From Comamonas koreensis (GTDB lineage Bacteria > Pseudomonadota > Gammaproteobacteria > Burkholderiales > Burkholderiaceae_C): DNA of 64,000 bases. The DNA lies in contig NZ_CP043575.1 in assembly GCF_014076495.1 (NCBI RefSeq), positions 372,001 through 436,000 on the forward strand. Direction: 5' to 3'. Both the position numbers and the translations under genes were made by a program. Shown here piece by piece: positions 26,697 to 36,621 of the stretch; the first letter of the stretch is position 1, and each line of letters starts with the position of its first letter. The notes under the pieces are model-generated. The model had not been told where the DNA came from. It made no database searches and saw only the letters and a program-made list of their open reading frames with translations.

Positions 26697-27415
26697 GGGC
26701 GGCCTCCTGGCTGCTTGTTGGACAGGTTCAGACGGCGCGCACGCACCAGCTGGTAGGGGCGTGCCAGGTAGGCCACGGAGGCGAAGCCGCTCCAGACATG
26801 CACCAGGCGGCTGAAGGGGAAGAGCAGGAAGATTGTCATGCCCAGCACCATGTGCACCTTGAACGGCCAGTCCAGCGCCACCAGGCCTGCCGCATCGGGG
26901 CGGAAGGTGACGATACGCTGGGCCCAGTCGGCCAGCACCAGCATCGCGTGGGCATCGGCCCGGTGCGAGAACGAGGCGGGCAAGGTGGCCAGGCCCAGCA
27001 CCAGCTGCACCCACAGGATGATGAGGATGGCCAGATCGGTGCGGTGGCTGGTGCGGCGGATGCGCGGATCGGCAATGCGGCGGTGCAGCAGCAGGCTCAG
27101 GCCAATAAAGCAGACCAGGCCGGCGGTGCCGCCGGAGATGATGGCCAGCATCTGCTTTTGCGGCGCGGTGATCAGCCACTCATACATGAAGTGCGGCGTG
27201 AGCAAGCCCACCGTGTGGCCGAACAGCAGAAACAGAATGCCGATATGGAACAGGTTGCTGCCCCAGCGCAGCTGGCCGGCGCGCAGCATCTGCGAGGAGT
27301 CGCTCTTCCAGGTGTACTGGTCGCGGTCAAAGCGCGCCAGGCTCCCCATCAGAAAGACGGCCAGGCAGATGTAGGGATAGACGTTAAACAGGAAGTTGTG
27401 CAATGCAATGGGCAT
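26693..27415 (-). CDS. narI: Respiratory nitrate reductase gamma subunit NarI
   Basis: A 240-residue cytochrome b subunit that oxidises quinol and anchors NarGH to the inner membrane. Five hydrophobic helices are visible. His residues in FHIGILFLLFGH (about 57-67) and in the last helices (HMVLGM, FSRLVHVW) are the expected axial ligands of the two b hemes. Length matches NarI (about 225-245). It follows narJ by 17 bp and overlaps the PPIase gene. Confidence 0.95.
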   Translation of the reverse strand: MPIALHNFLFNVYPYICLAVFLMGSLARFDRDQYTWKSDSSQMLRAGQLRWGSNLFHIGILFLLFGHTVGLLTPHFMYEWLITAPQKQMLAIISGGTAGLVCFIGLSLLLHRRIADPRIRRTSHRTDLAILIILWVQLVLGLATLPASFSHRADAHAMLVLADWAQRIVTFRPDAAGLVALDWPFKVHMVLGMTIFLLFPFSRLVHVWSGFASVAYLARPYQLVRARRLNLSNKQPGGRP

Positions 27416-27432
27416 GGCGGTCTCCTCGGGGT

Positions 27433-28119
27433 TCAGCGGGCCGCGCCAGCGGGTGGCTGGCGCCGCGTGATGTGGATGGGTTGGGCGCTGCCCGGTGCGG
27501 CCTGGCCCTGGCTGTTGCAGCCGCCAAAGGCGGCGGGCTCTTCCCAGCTTGCGTCCAGCGGCTCGTCGGCGGGCAGCGGCGCAGCAGGGGTGTCGGCCAC
27601 CAGCGGCTGGCCGGCCAGATCGAGCACGGCGGACAGCACGGCGGCGTAGTCGCTGTGGCGGCGGCCGAGTGCCGCAGCGATGGACTGCAGGATGTGCGCA
27701 AACTCACCGATGAAGGCGCGCGCCTCCAGGGTCGGCTGGGTGGAGGCGAACTCCAGCAGCACCGTCAGGTGGTCGGGCAGCTCGGTGGGGTCGAGCAGCA
27801 GGCCGGCCTGCTCATAGGTCTGGACCAGGTCGACCATCGCCGGGCCCCGGTCGCGCGAGTCGCCATGCACATGCTCGAACAGGTGCAGCGCAGTGCCACG
27901 GCCCCGGTCAAACAGGTCCACATAGATGGCCTCGGCATCCATGCCTTCGGCCAGCAGGCGGTCCATCAATGCGTCCAGCTCGCTGCGGCGCACATGGCCC
28001 AGCGCGTTTTCGGCGTTGAGCGCCGTGTGGATGTCGACCAGGTGGCCGCGCATCGCGGCGTCGGGGTAGCGCAGCAGGTGGGCCAGTGCGCGCAAGGTAA
28101 AGCTGATGCTGTCTTTCAT
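27433..28119 (-). CDS. narJ: Nitrate reductase molybdenum cofactor assembly chaperone NarJ
   Basis: A 228-residue NarJ/TorD-type chaperone needed to insert the Mo cofactor into apo-NarG before membrane attachment. Helical protein with family blocks YVDLFDRGRGTALHLFEHVHGDSRDRG (about 66-92) and LPDHLTVLLEFAS. The C-terminal 50 residues are Pro/Ala-rich and variable. Start ATG 28119, 11 bp after the narH stop. Confidence 0.94.
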   Translation of the reverse strand: MKDSISFTLRALAHLLRYPDAAMRGHLVDIHTALNAENALGHVRRSELDALMDRLLAEGMDAEAIYVDLFDRGRGTALHLFEHVHGDSRDRGPAMVDLVQTYEQAGLLLDPTELPDHLTVLLEFASTQPTLEARAFIGEFAHILQSIAAALGRRHSDYAAVLSAVLDLAGQPLVADTPAAPLPADEPLDASWEEPAAFGGCNSQGQAAPGSAQPIHITRRQPPAGAAR

Positions 28120-28130
28120 GTCGTCTCTCC

Positions 28131-29654
28131 TCACAGGCTCGCCTGGATCGGGATGGTGCGTTTTTTCTCGCTGCCGAACAGGCTGGTGTCGGTCACGCCT
28201 TCGCTGCAACCGTTGCCAAACGAGAAGCCGCAGCCGCCGCGCACATTGAAGGCGTTCTCGGCATATTCGCGGTGCGTGGTGGGGATCACAAAGCGGTCTT
28301 CGTAATTGGCAATGGCCATGGTCCGGTACATCTCCTCGGCCTGGGCCACCGTCAGCTCGGCCTGCTGCAGTGCGGCCTCGTTGGGCAGGCCATCGACATG
28401 CTTGCCGCGCTGGTAGGCGCGCATGGCCAGCATGCGCTCCAGCGCGCGCACCACCGGCACCGTATCGCCTGCGGTGAGCAGGTTGGCCAGGTACTTGACG
28501 GGGATGCGCAGCTGGTTCACATCGGGCAGCTCGCCATTGGCGCTCACATGGCCGGCCTGGGCGGCGGCGGTGATGGGAGACAGCGGCGGCACGTACCAAA
28601 CCATCGGCAAGGTGCGGTACTCGGGGTGCAACGGCAGGGCCACCTGCCAGTCCACCGCCATCTTGTAGACGGGGCTGCTCCTGGCCGCGATCAGCCAGGC
28701 CTCGGGGATGCCATCGGCCCGCGCCTGGGCGATCACTGCCGGGTCGTTGGGGTCGAGGAAGATATCGAGCTGGGCCTGGTACAGGTCCTTGTCCTGGGTG
28801 ACGCTGGCCGCTGCTTCGATGCGGTCTGCGTCATACAGCAGCACGCCCAGGTAGCGGATGCGGCCCACGCAGGTTTCGGAGCAGACCGTGGGCTGGCCCG
28901 CCTCGATGCGTGGGTAGCAGAAGATGCACTTCTCGGCCTTGCCGCTTTTCCAGTTGTAGTAGATCTTCTTGTAGGGGCAGCCCGAGACGCACATGCGCCA
29001 GCCCCGGCATTTGTCCTGGTCGATCAGCACAATGCCGTCTTCCTCGCGCTTGTAGATCGAGCCGCTGGGGCAGCTGGCCACGCAGGCGGGGTTGAGGCAG
29101 TGCTCGCACAGGCGCGGCAGGTACATCATGAAGGTGTTCTCGAACTGGCCGTAGATGTCCTTTTGCACCTCGTCAAAGTTCACATCCTTGCTGCGCTTGC
29201 TGAACTCGCCGCCCAGGATCTCTTCCCAGTTCGGGCCCCAGACGATCTTGTCCATGCGCTGGCCGGTGATCAGGCTGCGCGGCCGGGCCGTGGGCGCTGC
29301 CTTCATCTCCTTGGCAGTTTGCAGGTGCTCGTAGTCGAAGGTAAAGGGCTCGTAGTAGTCGTCGATCTCGGGCAGGTTGGGGTTGGCGAAAATCTTCATC
29401 AACAGCTGCCATTTGCCGCCCTGGCGCGGCGCGATGGAGCCATCGGCCTTGCGGACCCAGCCGCCATTCCAGCGGTCCTGGTTTTCCCATTCCTTGGGGT
29501 AGCCGATGCCGGGTTTGGTCTCGACGTTGTTGAACCAGGCGTACTCGACGCCGGGGCGGTTGGTCCAGACGTTCTTGCAGGTGACGCTGCAGGTATGGCA
29601 GCCGATGCATTTGTCCAGGTTCAGGACCATGCCGATTTGTGCGCGAACCTTCAT
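28131..29654 (-). CDS. narH: Respiratory nitrate reductase beta subunit NarH
   Basis: A 507-residue iron-sulfur subunit that relays electrons from NarI to NarG. Cys groups of four clusters are visible: CIGCHTCSVTC (about 16-26), CEHC...ACVASCP (about 182-197), CRGWRMC...CP (about 215-228) with the Trp that gives a [3Fe-4S] cluster, and CIFC (about 244-247). Length matches E. coli NarH (512). The start overlaps the stop of the upstream cupin gene (ATGA). Confidence 0.96.
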   Translation of the reverse strand: MKVRAQIGMVLNLDKCIGCHTCSVTCKNVWTNRPGVEYAWFNNVETKPGIGYPKEWENQDRWNGGWVRKADGSIAPRQGGKWQLLMKIFANPNLPEIDDYYEPFTFDYEHLQTAKEMKAAPTARPRSLITGQRMDKIVWGPNWEEILGGEFSKRSKDVNFDEVQKDIYGQFENTFMMYLPRLCEHCLNPACVASCPSGSIYKREEDGIVLIDQDKCRGWRMCVSGCPYKKIYYNWKSGKAEKCIFCYPRIEAGQPTVCSETCVGRIRYLGVLLYDADRIEAAASVTQDKDLYQAQLDIFLDPNDPAVIAQARADGIPEAWLIAARSSPVYKMAVDWQVALPLHPEYRTLPMVWYVPPLSPITAAAQAGHVSANGELPDVNQLRIPVKYLANLLTAGDTVPVVRALERMLAMRAYQRGKHVDGLPNEAALQQAELTVAQAEEMYRTMAIANYEDRFVIPTTHREYAENAFNVRGGCGFSFGNGCSEGVTDTSLFGSEKKRTIPIQASL

Positions 29655-30010
29655 GTTGGGTTCTCCGTGGGGGTTGGTGTGGGGGTCGGTGCGAAAAGCA
29701 TGACCAGGGCCGATGCGGCCTCCTGGGCATGCACAGCGTGGGGCTCGCCCGCGGCGATGTGGCAAAAGTCACCCGGCGCCATGGCCAGCTGGCGGCCCAT
29801 GGTCTCGAAGACGAAGCGCCCTTCGATGCACTGGATCACCATGCGCTCTGGCACCTGGTGGCTGTGCAGCGACTGGCCGGCCTGCAGCACCAGGCGGAAG
29901 ATCTGCAGACCGGGATCGCGCACCAGGGTGTACGAGCGCGCCTCGCCCAGCGCGGCCGCCAGGGGCCGCGCCGAGAAGACGGCGCCAGCAGGGGTGTGGG
30001 TCAGTGCCAT
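29651..30010 (-). CDS. Cupin-domain protein encoded between narG and narH
   Basis: A 119-residue single cupin barrel. Motif 1 reads HSHQVPERMVIQCIEGRF (about 47-64) and motif 2 PGDFCHIAAGEPHAV (about 76-90), with His residues in both that could bind a metal. ATG 30010 has AGGAG 8 bases upstream, and the stop overlaps the narH ATG by ATGA, so it is a real gene, co-translated with narH. It sits 25 bp after narG. Cupins of this kind often bind small ligands or detoxify; its job in nitrate reduction is unknown. The last residues are Thr/Pro-rich. Confidence 0.85.
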   Translation of the reverse strand: MALTHTPAGAVFSARPLAAALGEARSYTLVRDPGLQIFRLVLQAGQSLHSHQVPERMVIQCIEGRFVFETMGRQLAMAPGDFCHIAAGEPHAVHAQEAASALVMLFAPTPTPTPTENPT

Positions 30011-30035
30011 GGCGGGGACTCCTTCTGCGTGGCGC

Positions 30036-33000
30036 TCAGGGGTTCTCGCCCTGGGCCTGGTAGGCGGCGGCCAGGTGGTCATCGCGCGGCGTGTCCAGCC
30101 AGTCCACCTTGGCCATCTTGCGCACCACGACGAACTCGTCGCGGTTGGTGCCGATGGTGCCGTAGTAGTTGAAGCCGTAGCTGTACTGCGCGTAGCCACC
30201 GATCATGTGCGTGGGTTTGAGCACAATCCGCGTGACAGAGTTGTGGATACCGCCGCGCACGCCAGTGATCTCGCTGCCGGGCGTGTTGATGATCTTCTCC
30301 TGCGCGTGGTACATCATCACCATGCCGGGTTTGACCCGCTGGCTGACGACCGCCCGCACGGCCACTGCGCCGTTGAGGTTGAACATCTCCATCCAGTCGT
30401 TGTCCTCGATGCCGGCGCGCTGGGCGTCCTCCTCGCTGATCCAGGCCACCGGCCCGCCCCGGTTGAGCGTGAGCATCAACAGGTTGTCGGTATAGGTGCT
30501 GTGGATGCCCCATTTCTGGTGCGGCGTGATGAAGTTCAGCTGGATCTCGGGGTGGCCATTGGGCTGGATGCCCTGCATGCCGGCCGTGGCCTTCATGTCC
30601 ACCGGCGGACGGTAGCTGGAGAAGCCCTCGCCAAAGGCCACCATCCAGGGGTGGTCCTGGTAGAACTGCTGGCGGCCGGTGAGGGTGCGCCATGGGATCA
30701 GCTCATGCACATTGGTGTAGCCGGCGTTGTAGCTCACGGTCTCGCTCTCGATGCCGCTCCAGGTGGGCGAGCTGATGATCTTGCGCGGCTGCGCCTGGAT
30801 ATCGCGGTAGCGGATCTTCTCGTCCTCGCGGTAGATCGCCAGGTGCTTGTGCGCGCGGCCGGTCACCTTCTCCAGCGCCTCCCAGGCCTTCACCGCCACA
30901 TGGCCATTGGTCTCGGGGGCCAGCTGCAAAATCGTCTCACAGGCATCGATATCGCTCACGATGCGCGGGCGCCCCTCGGTCACGCCCGGCTCGGTGGTCA
31001 GGCCATTCAACTGGCCCAGCTGCTCAACCTCGGTGCCGGTCTGCCAGCCAATGCCCTTGCCGCCATTGCCCAGCTGGTCCATCAGCGGGCCCAGTGCGGT
31101 AAAGCGCTTGTAGGTGTTGGGGTAGTCACGCTCCACCACGGTCACCTGCGGCGCGGTCTTGCCGGGGATCAGCGCGCATTCGCCCTTTTTCCACTCGGCC
31201 ACGCCATAGGGCTGGGCCAGCTCGGCGGGGGTGTCGTGCATCAGCGGGGTCAGCACGGTGTCGCGCTCCACGCCCAGGTGGCCCACGCAGACCTCGCTGA
31301 AGGACTGGGCAAAGCCCTTGTAGATCTCCCAGTCCGAGCACGATTCCCAGACCGGATCGACCGCGGCCGACAACGGGTGGATGAAGGGGTGCATGTCGCT
31401 GGTGTTGAGGTCGTTCTTCTCGTACCAGCTGGCCGTGGGCAGCACGATGTCCGAGTACAGACAGGTGGTGCTCATGCGGAAGTCCAGGGTGACCAGCAGA
31501 TCGAGCTTGCCCTGGGGCGCATCGGCATGCCAGGTCACCTCTTCGGGCTTGGCGTCATCGGGGCCCAGGTCCTTGCCCTGCACGCCGTTGTCGGTGCCCA
31601 GCAGGTGCTTGCAGAAGTACTCATGGCCCTTGCCGCTGGAGCCCAGCAGGTTGCTGCGCCAGACAAACAGGTTGCGCGGCCAGTTCTCGGGCGCATCGGG
31701 GTCTTCGCAGCTCATCGCCAGGCTGCCGCTTTGCAGGCCTTGGGCCACATAGTCGCGCGGCGCCAGGTTGGCGGCATCGGCGGCGGCCGCTATCGACAAG
31801 GGGTTGGTCTTGAGCTGCGGCGCGCTGGGCAGCCAACCCATGCGCTCGGCGCGCACGTTGTAATCGATCATGCTGCCGCCGTACTGGCTGCGGTCGGCCA
31901 GGGGGCTGACGATCTCTTCAAGGCCGAGCTTCTCGTAGCGCCACTGGTCGGTATGGGCGTAGAAGAAGCTGGTCGAGTTCTGCTGGCGCGGTGGGCGTGC
32001 CCAATCGAGCGCAAAGGCGAGCGCCGTCCAGCCGGTCTGCGGGCGCAGCTTTTCCTGGCCCACATAATGCGACCAGCCGCCGCCGCTTTGGCCCACGCAG
32101 CCGCAGAGCATCAGCAGGTTGATGACGCCCCGGTAGTTCATGTCGCAGTGGTACCAGTGGTTCATCGCCGCGCCGATGATGACCATGGACTTGCCCTGGG
32201 TCTTGTCGGCATTGGCGGCAAACTCGCGCGCCACCAGGGTGATCTGCTCGCGCGGCACGCCAGTGATGCTCTCGGCCCAGGCGGGCGTGTAGGCGGCATC
32301 GTCGTCGTAGCTGGCAGCGCCGCTGCCCAGGCCCCGGTTGATGCCGTATTGCGCGGCCTGCAGGTCGAACACGGTGGCCACCAGGGCCTCGTGGTATTCG
32401 CCCTCGCTGCACAGGCGCAGGCGCACGGCCGGCACCTTGGCGCGGCTCACATCGCCTTGCTGTTCGTTGGCGGTGAAGTGCGGCGTGGCAATGCCGCCAA
32501 AGTAAGGAAAGCCGACATCGACAATCTCATGGGCCTGGCTGCCATCTTCCAGCACCGAGAGCTTGAGGCGGACCTCGTCGCCATGGCGCGCTTCCTTGGA
32601 CTCCAGGTTCCACTTGCCCGCGTCGCCCCGGCCCTCGGCGCCCCAGCGAAAGCCGATCGAGCCATGGGGCAACACGGCGCGGCCCTGGCTGTCAAAGGCC
32701 ATGGTCTTCCACTCGGGGTTGTTGTCCTGGCCGAGCTTGCCGTTGAAATCGCTGGCGCGCAGGTAGCGGCCAGGCACCTGCACTACGCTGCCATCGGCCA
32801 GGGTCTTGCTCTCGAGCAGCACCAGCATCGGCAGGTCGGTGTAGCGGCGCGCGTAGCCGTCAAAGTAGTCGCTGCGCTTGTCGAAGTAGAACTCCTTGAA
32901 CGCCACATGGCCCATGGCCATCGCGAGCGCCGCATCGGTGCCCTGCTTGGGGTGCAGCCAGACGTCGGAGAGCTTGGCCACCTCGCTGTAGTCGGGGGTG

Positions 33001-33842
33001 ACGGCCACGGTCTTGGCGCCCTTGTAGCGCACCTCGGTGAAGAAGTGGGCATCGGGCGTGCGCGTCTGCGGCACGTTCGAGCCCCAGGCAATGATGTAGC
33101 TGCTGTTGTACCAGTCGGCCGATTCGGGCACATCGGTCTGCTCGCCCCAGACCTGGGGGCTGGCCGGCGGCAGGTCACAGTACCAGTCGTAAAAGCTCAT
33201 GCAGACGCCACCGATCAGGCTCAGGTAGCGGCTGCCGGCCGCGTAGCTGACCATGCTCATCGCCGGGATCGGCGAGAAGCCAATGATGCGGTCCGGCCCG
33301 TGTTGCTTGATGGTGTAGACGTTCGCAGCGGCCACCAGCTGGTTGACCTCGTCCCAGGTCGAGCGCACAAAGCCGCCCAGGCCACGCACCTGCTGGTAGT
33401 CGCGGCGCGCGGCATCGTCCTGTGCAATCAGGGCCCAGGCATCGACCGGCGTTTTGGCCACCTGGAGCGCCGCGCGCCAGCGCTCGAGCAAGCGGCCCCG
33501 CACCATCGGGTACTTGACCCGGTTGGCGCTGTACAGGTACCAGCTGTAGCTGGCACCCCGGGCGCAGCCACGCGGCTCATGGTTGGGCATGTCCCAGCGC
33601 GTGCGCGGGTAGTCGGTCTGCTGGGTTTCCCAGGTGACGATGCCGCCTTTGACATAGATCTTCCAGGAGCAGGAGCCCGTGCAGTTGACGCCATGCGTGC
33701 TGCGCACGATCTTGTCATGCGCCCAGCGGGCGCGGTAGGCGTCTTCCCAGGTGCGGTCTTCGCCGGTGGTGCGGCCGTGGCCGCCGGCAAAGCTCTCCTT
33801 GGGCAGGCGAAAGTGGGTGAGTCGGTCGAGGAAATGGCTCAT
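30036..33842 (-). CDS. narG: Respiratory nitrate reductase alpha subunit NarG
   Basis: A 1268-residue molybdenum bis-MGD catalytic subunit reducing nitrate to nitrite on the cytoplasmic face. N-terminal HGVNCTGSCSW with a downstream Cys forms the FS0 [4Fe-4S] site, with His as first ligand. ADWYNSSYIIAWGSN carries the Asp expected to coordinate Mo. TWETQQTDYPRTR also matches E. coli NarG, whose length is 1247. No twin-Arg signal, as for membrane-bound cytoplasmic Nar. It follows narK2 by 39 bp. Confidence 0.97.
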   Translation of the reverse strand: MSHFLDRLTHFRLPKESFAGGHGRTTGEDRTWEDAYRARWAHDKIVRSTHGVNCTGSCSWKIYVKGGIVTWETQQTDYPRTRWDMPNHEPRGCARGASYSWYLYSANRVKYPMVRGRLLERWRAALQVAKTPVDAWALIAQDDAARRDYQQVRGLGGFVRSTWDEVNQLVAAANVYTIKQHGPDRIIGFSPIPAMSMVSYAAGSRYLSLIGGVCMSFYDWYCDLPPASPQVWGEQTDVPESADWYNSSYIIAWGSNVPQTRTPDAHFFTEVRYKGAKTVAVTPDYSEVAKLSDVWLHPKQGTDAALAMAMGHVAFKEFYFDKRSDYFDGYARRYTDLPMLVLLESKTLADGSVVQVPGRYLRASDFNGKLGQDNNPEWKTMAFDSQGRAVLPHGSIGFRWGAEGRGDAGKWNLESKEARHGDEVRLKLSVLEDGSQAHEIVDVGFPYFGGIATPHFTANEQQGDVSRAKVPAVRLRLCSEGEYHEALVATVFDLQAAQYGINRGLGSGAASYDDDAAYTPAWAESITGVPREQITLVAREFAANADKTQGKSMVIIGAAMNHWYHCDMNYRGVINLLMLCGCVGQSGGGWSHYVGQEKLRPQTGWTALAFALDWARPPRQQNSTSFFYAHTDQWRYEKLGLEEIVSPLADRSQYGGSMIDYNVRAERMGWLPSAPQLKTNPLSIAAAADAANLAPRDYVAQGLQSGSLAMSCEDPDAPENWPRNLFVWRSNLLGSSGKGHEYFCKHLLGTDNGVQGKDLGPDDAKPEEVTWHADAPQGKLDLLVTLDFRMSTTCLYSDIVLPTASWYEKNDLNTSDMHPFIHPLSAAVDPVWESCSDWEIYKGFAQSFSEVCVGHLGVERDTVLTPLMHDTPAELAQPYGVAEWKKGECALIPGKTAPQVTVVERDYPNTYKRFTALGPLMDQLGNGGKGIGWQTGTEVEQLGQLNGLTTEPGVTEGRPRIVSDIDACETILQLAPETNGHVAVKAWEALEKVTGRAHKHLAIYREDEKIRYRDIQAQPRKIISSPTWSGIESETVSYNAGYTNVHELIPWRTLTGRQQFYQDHPWMVAFGEGFSSYRPPVDMKATAGMQGIQPNGHPEIQLNFITPHQKWGIHSTYTDNLLMLTLNRGGPVAWISEEDAQRAGIEDNDWMEMFNLNGAVAVRAVVSQRVKPGMVMMYHAQEKIINTPGSEITGVRGGIHNSVTRIVLKPTHMIGGYAQYSYGFNYYGTIGTNRDEFVVVRKMAKVDWLDTPRDDHLAAAYQAQGENP

Positions 33843-33881
33843 AACGGTTCTCTTTCTCGTGGGGTCCAGGCTCTGGGGCCT

Positions 33882-35318
33882 TTAGCAGGGCATCGCGGCG
33901 TTGCGGCGGGCATAGCACCACCAGGTCACCACGGCGCACAGCAGATAGAAGGCAGAAAAGACCCACAGCGCGGCCTCGGGCCCGCCGGTGGATGCGATCG
34001 AGCTGCCATAGCTCTTGGGAATGAAAAAGCCGCCATACGCACCCAGTGCGCCGGCAAAGCCGACGGCGGCGGCGCCCAGCACATTGCCTTCCTTGAGGGC
34101 GGCGGCCTGCGAGGCCGCATCCTTGCCTGCGCCTTGCGTGGCCAGCTGGTTGAAGATCACGGGGATCATGCGGAAGGTGGAGCCATTGCCGATGCCGGTG
34201 GTGACAAACAGCACCAGGAACATCAGAAAAAAGCCGGTGAAGCTGCCCGCTTGCGGCCCCCAGGCCAGCGCATAGCTGCCCGTGCCCTTGGGCAGAAACC
34301 ACAGCACGCCCAGCACGGCCAGCGCCATCACCAGAAAGTTCCAGAACGTGACCACGCCGCCACCGACCTTGTCGGCCAGCCAGCCACCAAAGGGCCGCAC
34401 CAGCGCGCCCACCAGCGGGCCCAGCCAGGCGTAGGCCAGCGGATTGACGGCGGGGAACAGGCCCTTGATCAGCAGCGGAAAGCCGGCGGCAAAGCCGATG
34501 AAGGAGCCAAAGGTGCCCAGGTAGAGCAGGCACATGATCCAGTTGTGGGGCTGCACAAAGATGGCGGCCTGCGCGGCCACTGAGGCCTTGGCATCGGCCA
34601 CATCGTTCATCCCGAACCAGGCAACGACCGAGGTCAGCGCAATCCAGGGCACCCAGATGAAGGCAGCGTTCTGCATCCAGACCTCGACCTGCACCCCGCC
34701 CTGGGTGATGGTCTGCGGCTCACCGCCAAAGATGCCCAGCAGACCGACGGTGACGACGATGGGGCTCAGGAACTGCACCACCGACACGCCCAGGTTGCCC
34801 AGGCCGGCATTGACACCCAGCGCCGAGCCCTTGCGGTCCTTGGGGAAGAAGTAGCTGATGTTGGCCATGCTGGAGCTGAAATTGCCCCCGCCCAGGCCGC
34901 ACAGCAGCGCCAGGATCAGCATCGTCGGGTAGGGCGTGGCCGGGTCCTGCACGGCCATGCCGATGCCGATCGCCGGGATCAGCAGGCTGGCAGTCGAGAT
35001 CGCCGTCCAGCGCCGGCCGCCCACCAAAGGCACCATGAAGGAGTAGAAGATGCGCAAGGTGGCGCCCGACAGCGCAGGCGCGGCCGCCAGCCAGAACAGC
35101 TGGTTGGTGGAGTACTGAAAGCCCAGGCCCGGCAGGCTGACGGCGACCACGCTCCAGACCTGCCAGACGGCAAAGGCCAGGAACAGCGCCGGCACGGAGA
35201 TCCACAAATTGAGCTTGGCGATGGCCTCGCCCTCCTTTTCCCAGAAGGCCTTGTCCTCCGGGGTCCAGATCGTCAAGGTGCTGCCGCGGCGCGGCGCAGA
35301 GGGGGTGTTGCTTGTCAT
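33882..35318 (-). CDS. narK2: Nitrate/nitrite transporter NarK2-type (MFS)
   Basis: A 478-residue major facilitator transporter with 12 hydrophobic helices. Nitrate-signature segments GGGNFSSSMANISYFFP (about 143-159) and GGFFIPKSYG (C-terminal half) mark the NarK nitrate/nitrite porter family. The hydrophilic N-terminus (about 1-36) and the segment order match the NarK2 type, a nitrate/nitrite exchanger in other denitrifiers. It lies 34 bp after narK1 in the operon. Confidence 0.92.
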   Translation of the reverse strand: MTSNTPSAPRRGSTLTIWTPEDKAFWEKEGEAIAKLNLWISVPALFLAFAVWQVWSVVAVSLPGLGFQYSTNQLFWLAAAPALSGATLRIFYSFMVPLVGGRRWTAISTASLLIPAIGIGMAVQDPATPYPTMLILALLCGLGGGNFSSSMANISYFFPKDRKGSALGVNAGLGNLGVSVVQFLSPIVVTVGLLGIFGGEPQTITQGGVQVEVWMQNAAFIWVPWIALTSVVAWFGMNDVADAKASVAAQAAIFVQPHNWIMCLLYLGTFGSFIGFAAGFPLLIKGLFPAVNPLAYAWLGPLVGALVRPFGGWLADKVGGGVVTFWNFLVMALAVLGVLWFLPKGTGSYALAWGPQAGSFTGFFLMFLVLFVTTGIGNGSTFRMIPVIFNQLATQGAGKDAASQAAALKEGNVLGAAAVGFAGALGAYGGFFIPKSYGSSIASTGGPEAALWVFSAFYLLCAVVTWWCYARRNAAMPC

Positions 35319-35352
35319 GGAGAGTCTTTCCAGCAGAAATCGATGGCGGCTG

Positions 35353-36621
35353 TCACGCCTTGCGGCCCGCAGCGGGGCCCATCACATCGGTGCGGCGCAC
35401 CTCGGTCCAGTACATCCAGATCAGCGAGACCCAGACCACGCCATAGAGCAGCATGAAAGCGCTGGAGCGCAGGCCCGTCAGATCGAGCAGCAGACCGAAC
35501 AGGATCGGCAGCACAAAGCCGCCCAGGCCGCCGGCCAGGCCCACGATGCCGCTGATGGCACCGATGTTGTCGGGGTAGTCGTTGCCGATGTACTTGAAGA
35601 CGCTGGCCTTGCCGAACGCAAAGGCCACGCCCAGCACACCCATCAGCGCGGTGAAGCTGTAGACGTTCAGGCCCAGGTGGAAGGTCTGGGGGCCGTTGAC
35701 CGTGGCAACGGTGAAATCGGTCTGCGGGTAGCTCAGCAGGAACAGGCAGATCCAGCTCACCCACATCACCCACCAGGTGACCTTGTGGGCGCCGTATTTG
35801 TCGGACAGCACACCGCCAATGGCGCGCAGCACGCCGCCGGGCAGCGAAAAGCAGGCCGCGAGCAAGGCGGCGACGCGGATGTCCAGGCCGTACTCGCCCA
35901 CGTAGTACTGCACCATCCACAGCGCCAGCGCCACATAGCCACCAAAGACGATGCTGTAGTACTGGCAGTACTTGAGCACGCGCGGGTCCTTCAAGGCCTG
36001 CAGCTGGTCGACAAAGCGGACGTTGCTGGCCACCAGGTGGCGCGGGTCATGCGCGCTGAACAGCCAGAACAGCACCACGGTGCCCGCCAGAATGGCCGCG
36101 TAGACCTGGGGCACCAGCGCCCAGCCGCCCGCCACCAACAGCGCCGGCGCAAGAAACTTGTTGACGGCCGAGCCGGAGTTGCCCGCGCCATAGACGCCCA
36201 TGGCCATGCCCTGGCGGCTCTTGGGAAACCAGCGCGCCACATAGGGCGTGCCCACCGAGAAAGAGCCACCGGCGAGGCCGACAAACAGGCCGATGACGAG
36301 GAACTGCCAGTACTGCGTGGCGTAGGCCATGAGCCAGACGGCCGGCACGGTGACGGCCATCAGCACGGTCATCACGGTGCGGCCGCCAAAGCGGTCCGTC
36401 CAGATGCCCAGCGGCACCCGCACCAGCGAGCCCGAGAGCACCGGCATGGCGGTGAGCAGGCCAAACTCGGTCGCGTTCAGGCCCAGTTGCTGCTTGAGCG
36501 GGATGCCGATGACGCCGAACATCATCCACACCATGAAGCAGACCGTGAAGGCCAGCGTGCTGACGGCGAGCACGCTCCAGGCCTGGCGCGAGACAGCGGG
36601 AGGGGCAGTGGCGGAATCCAT
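35353..36621 (-). CDS. narK1: Nitrate transporter NarK1-type (MFS), first gene of the nar operon
   Basis: A 422-residue MFS transporter with 12 helices. Segments RVPLGIWTDRFGGR and GGSFSVGTPYVARWFPKSRQG match NarK1-type nitrate/proton symporters, and GNSGSAVNKFLAP is a nitrate-signature variant. ATG 36621 (MDSATAPP) is preferred over an ATG 60 bp upstream. Upstream lie the FNR-type box and a perfect inverted repeat. Having both NarK1 and NarK2 as separate proteins is typical of Pseudomonas and betaproteobacterial denitrifiers. Confidence 0.92.
   Translation of the reverse strand: MDSATAPPAVSRQAWSVLAVSTLAFTVCFMVWMMFGVIGIPLKQQLGLNATEFGLLTAMPVLSGSLVRVPLGIWTDRFGGRTVMTVLMAVTVPAVWLMAYATQYWQFLVIGLFVGLAGGSFSVGTPYVARWFPKSRQGMAMGVYGAGNSGSAVNKFLAPALLVAGGWALVPQVYAAILAGTVVLFWLFSAHDPRHLVASNVRFVDQLQALKDPRVLKYCQYYSIVFGGYVALALWMVQYYVGEYGLDIRVAALLAACFSLPGGVLRAIGGVLSDKYGAHKVTWWVMWVSWICLFLLSYPQTDFTVATVNGPQTFHLGLNVYSFTALMGVLGVAFAFGKASVFKYIGNDYPDNIGAISGIVGLAGGLGGFVLPILFGLLLDLTGLRSSAFMLLYGVVWVSLIWMYWTEVRRTDVMGPAAGRKA

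Noticed and set aside
28272..34583. A 2103-codon plus-strand open frame across the nar genes
   Set aside because: It is the antisense of narJIHG. High GC and biased codons leave the opposite strand free of stops; it has no RBS or family motif.
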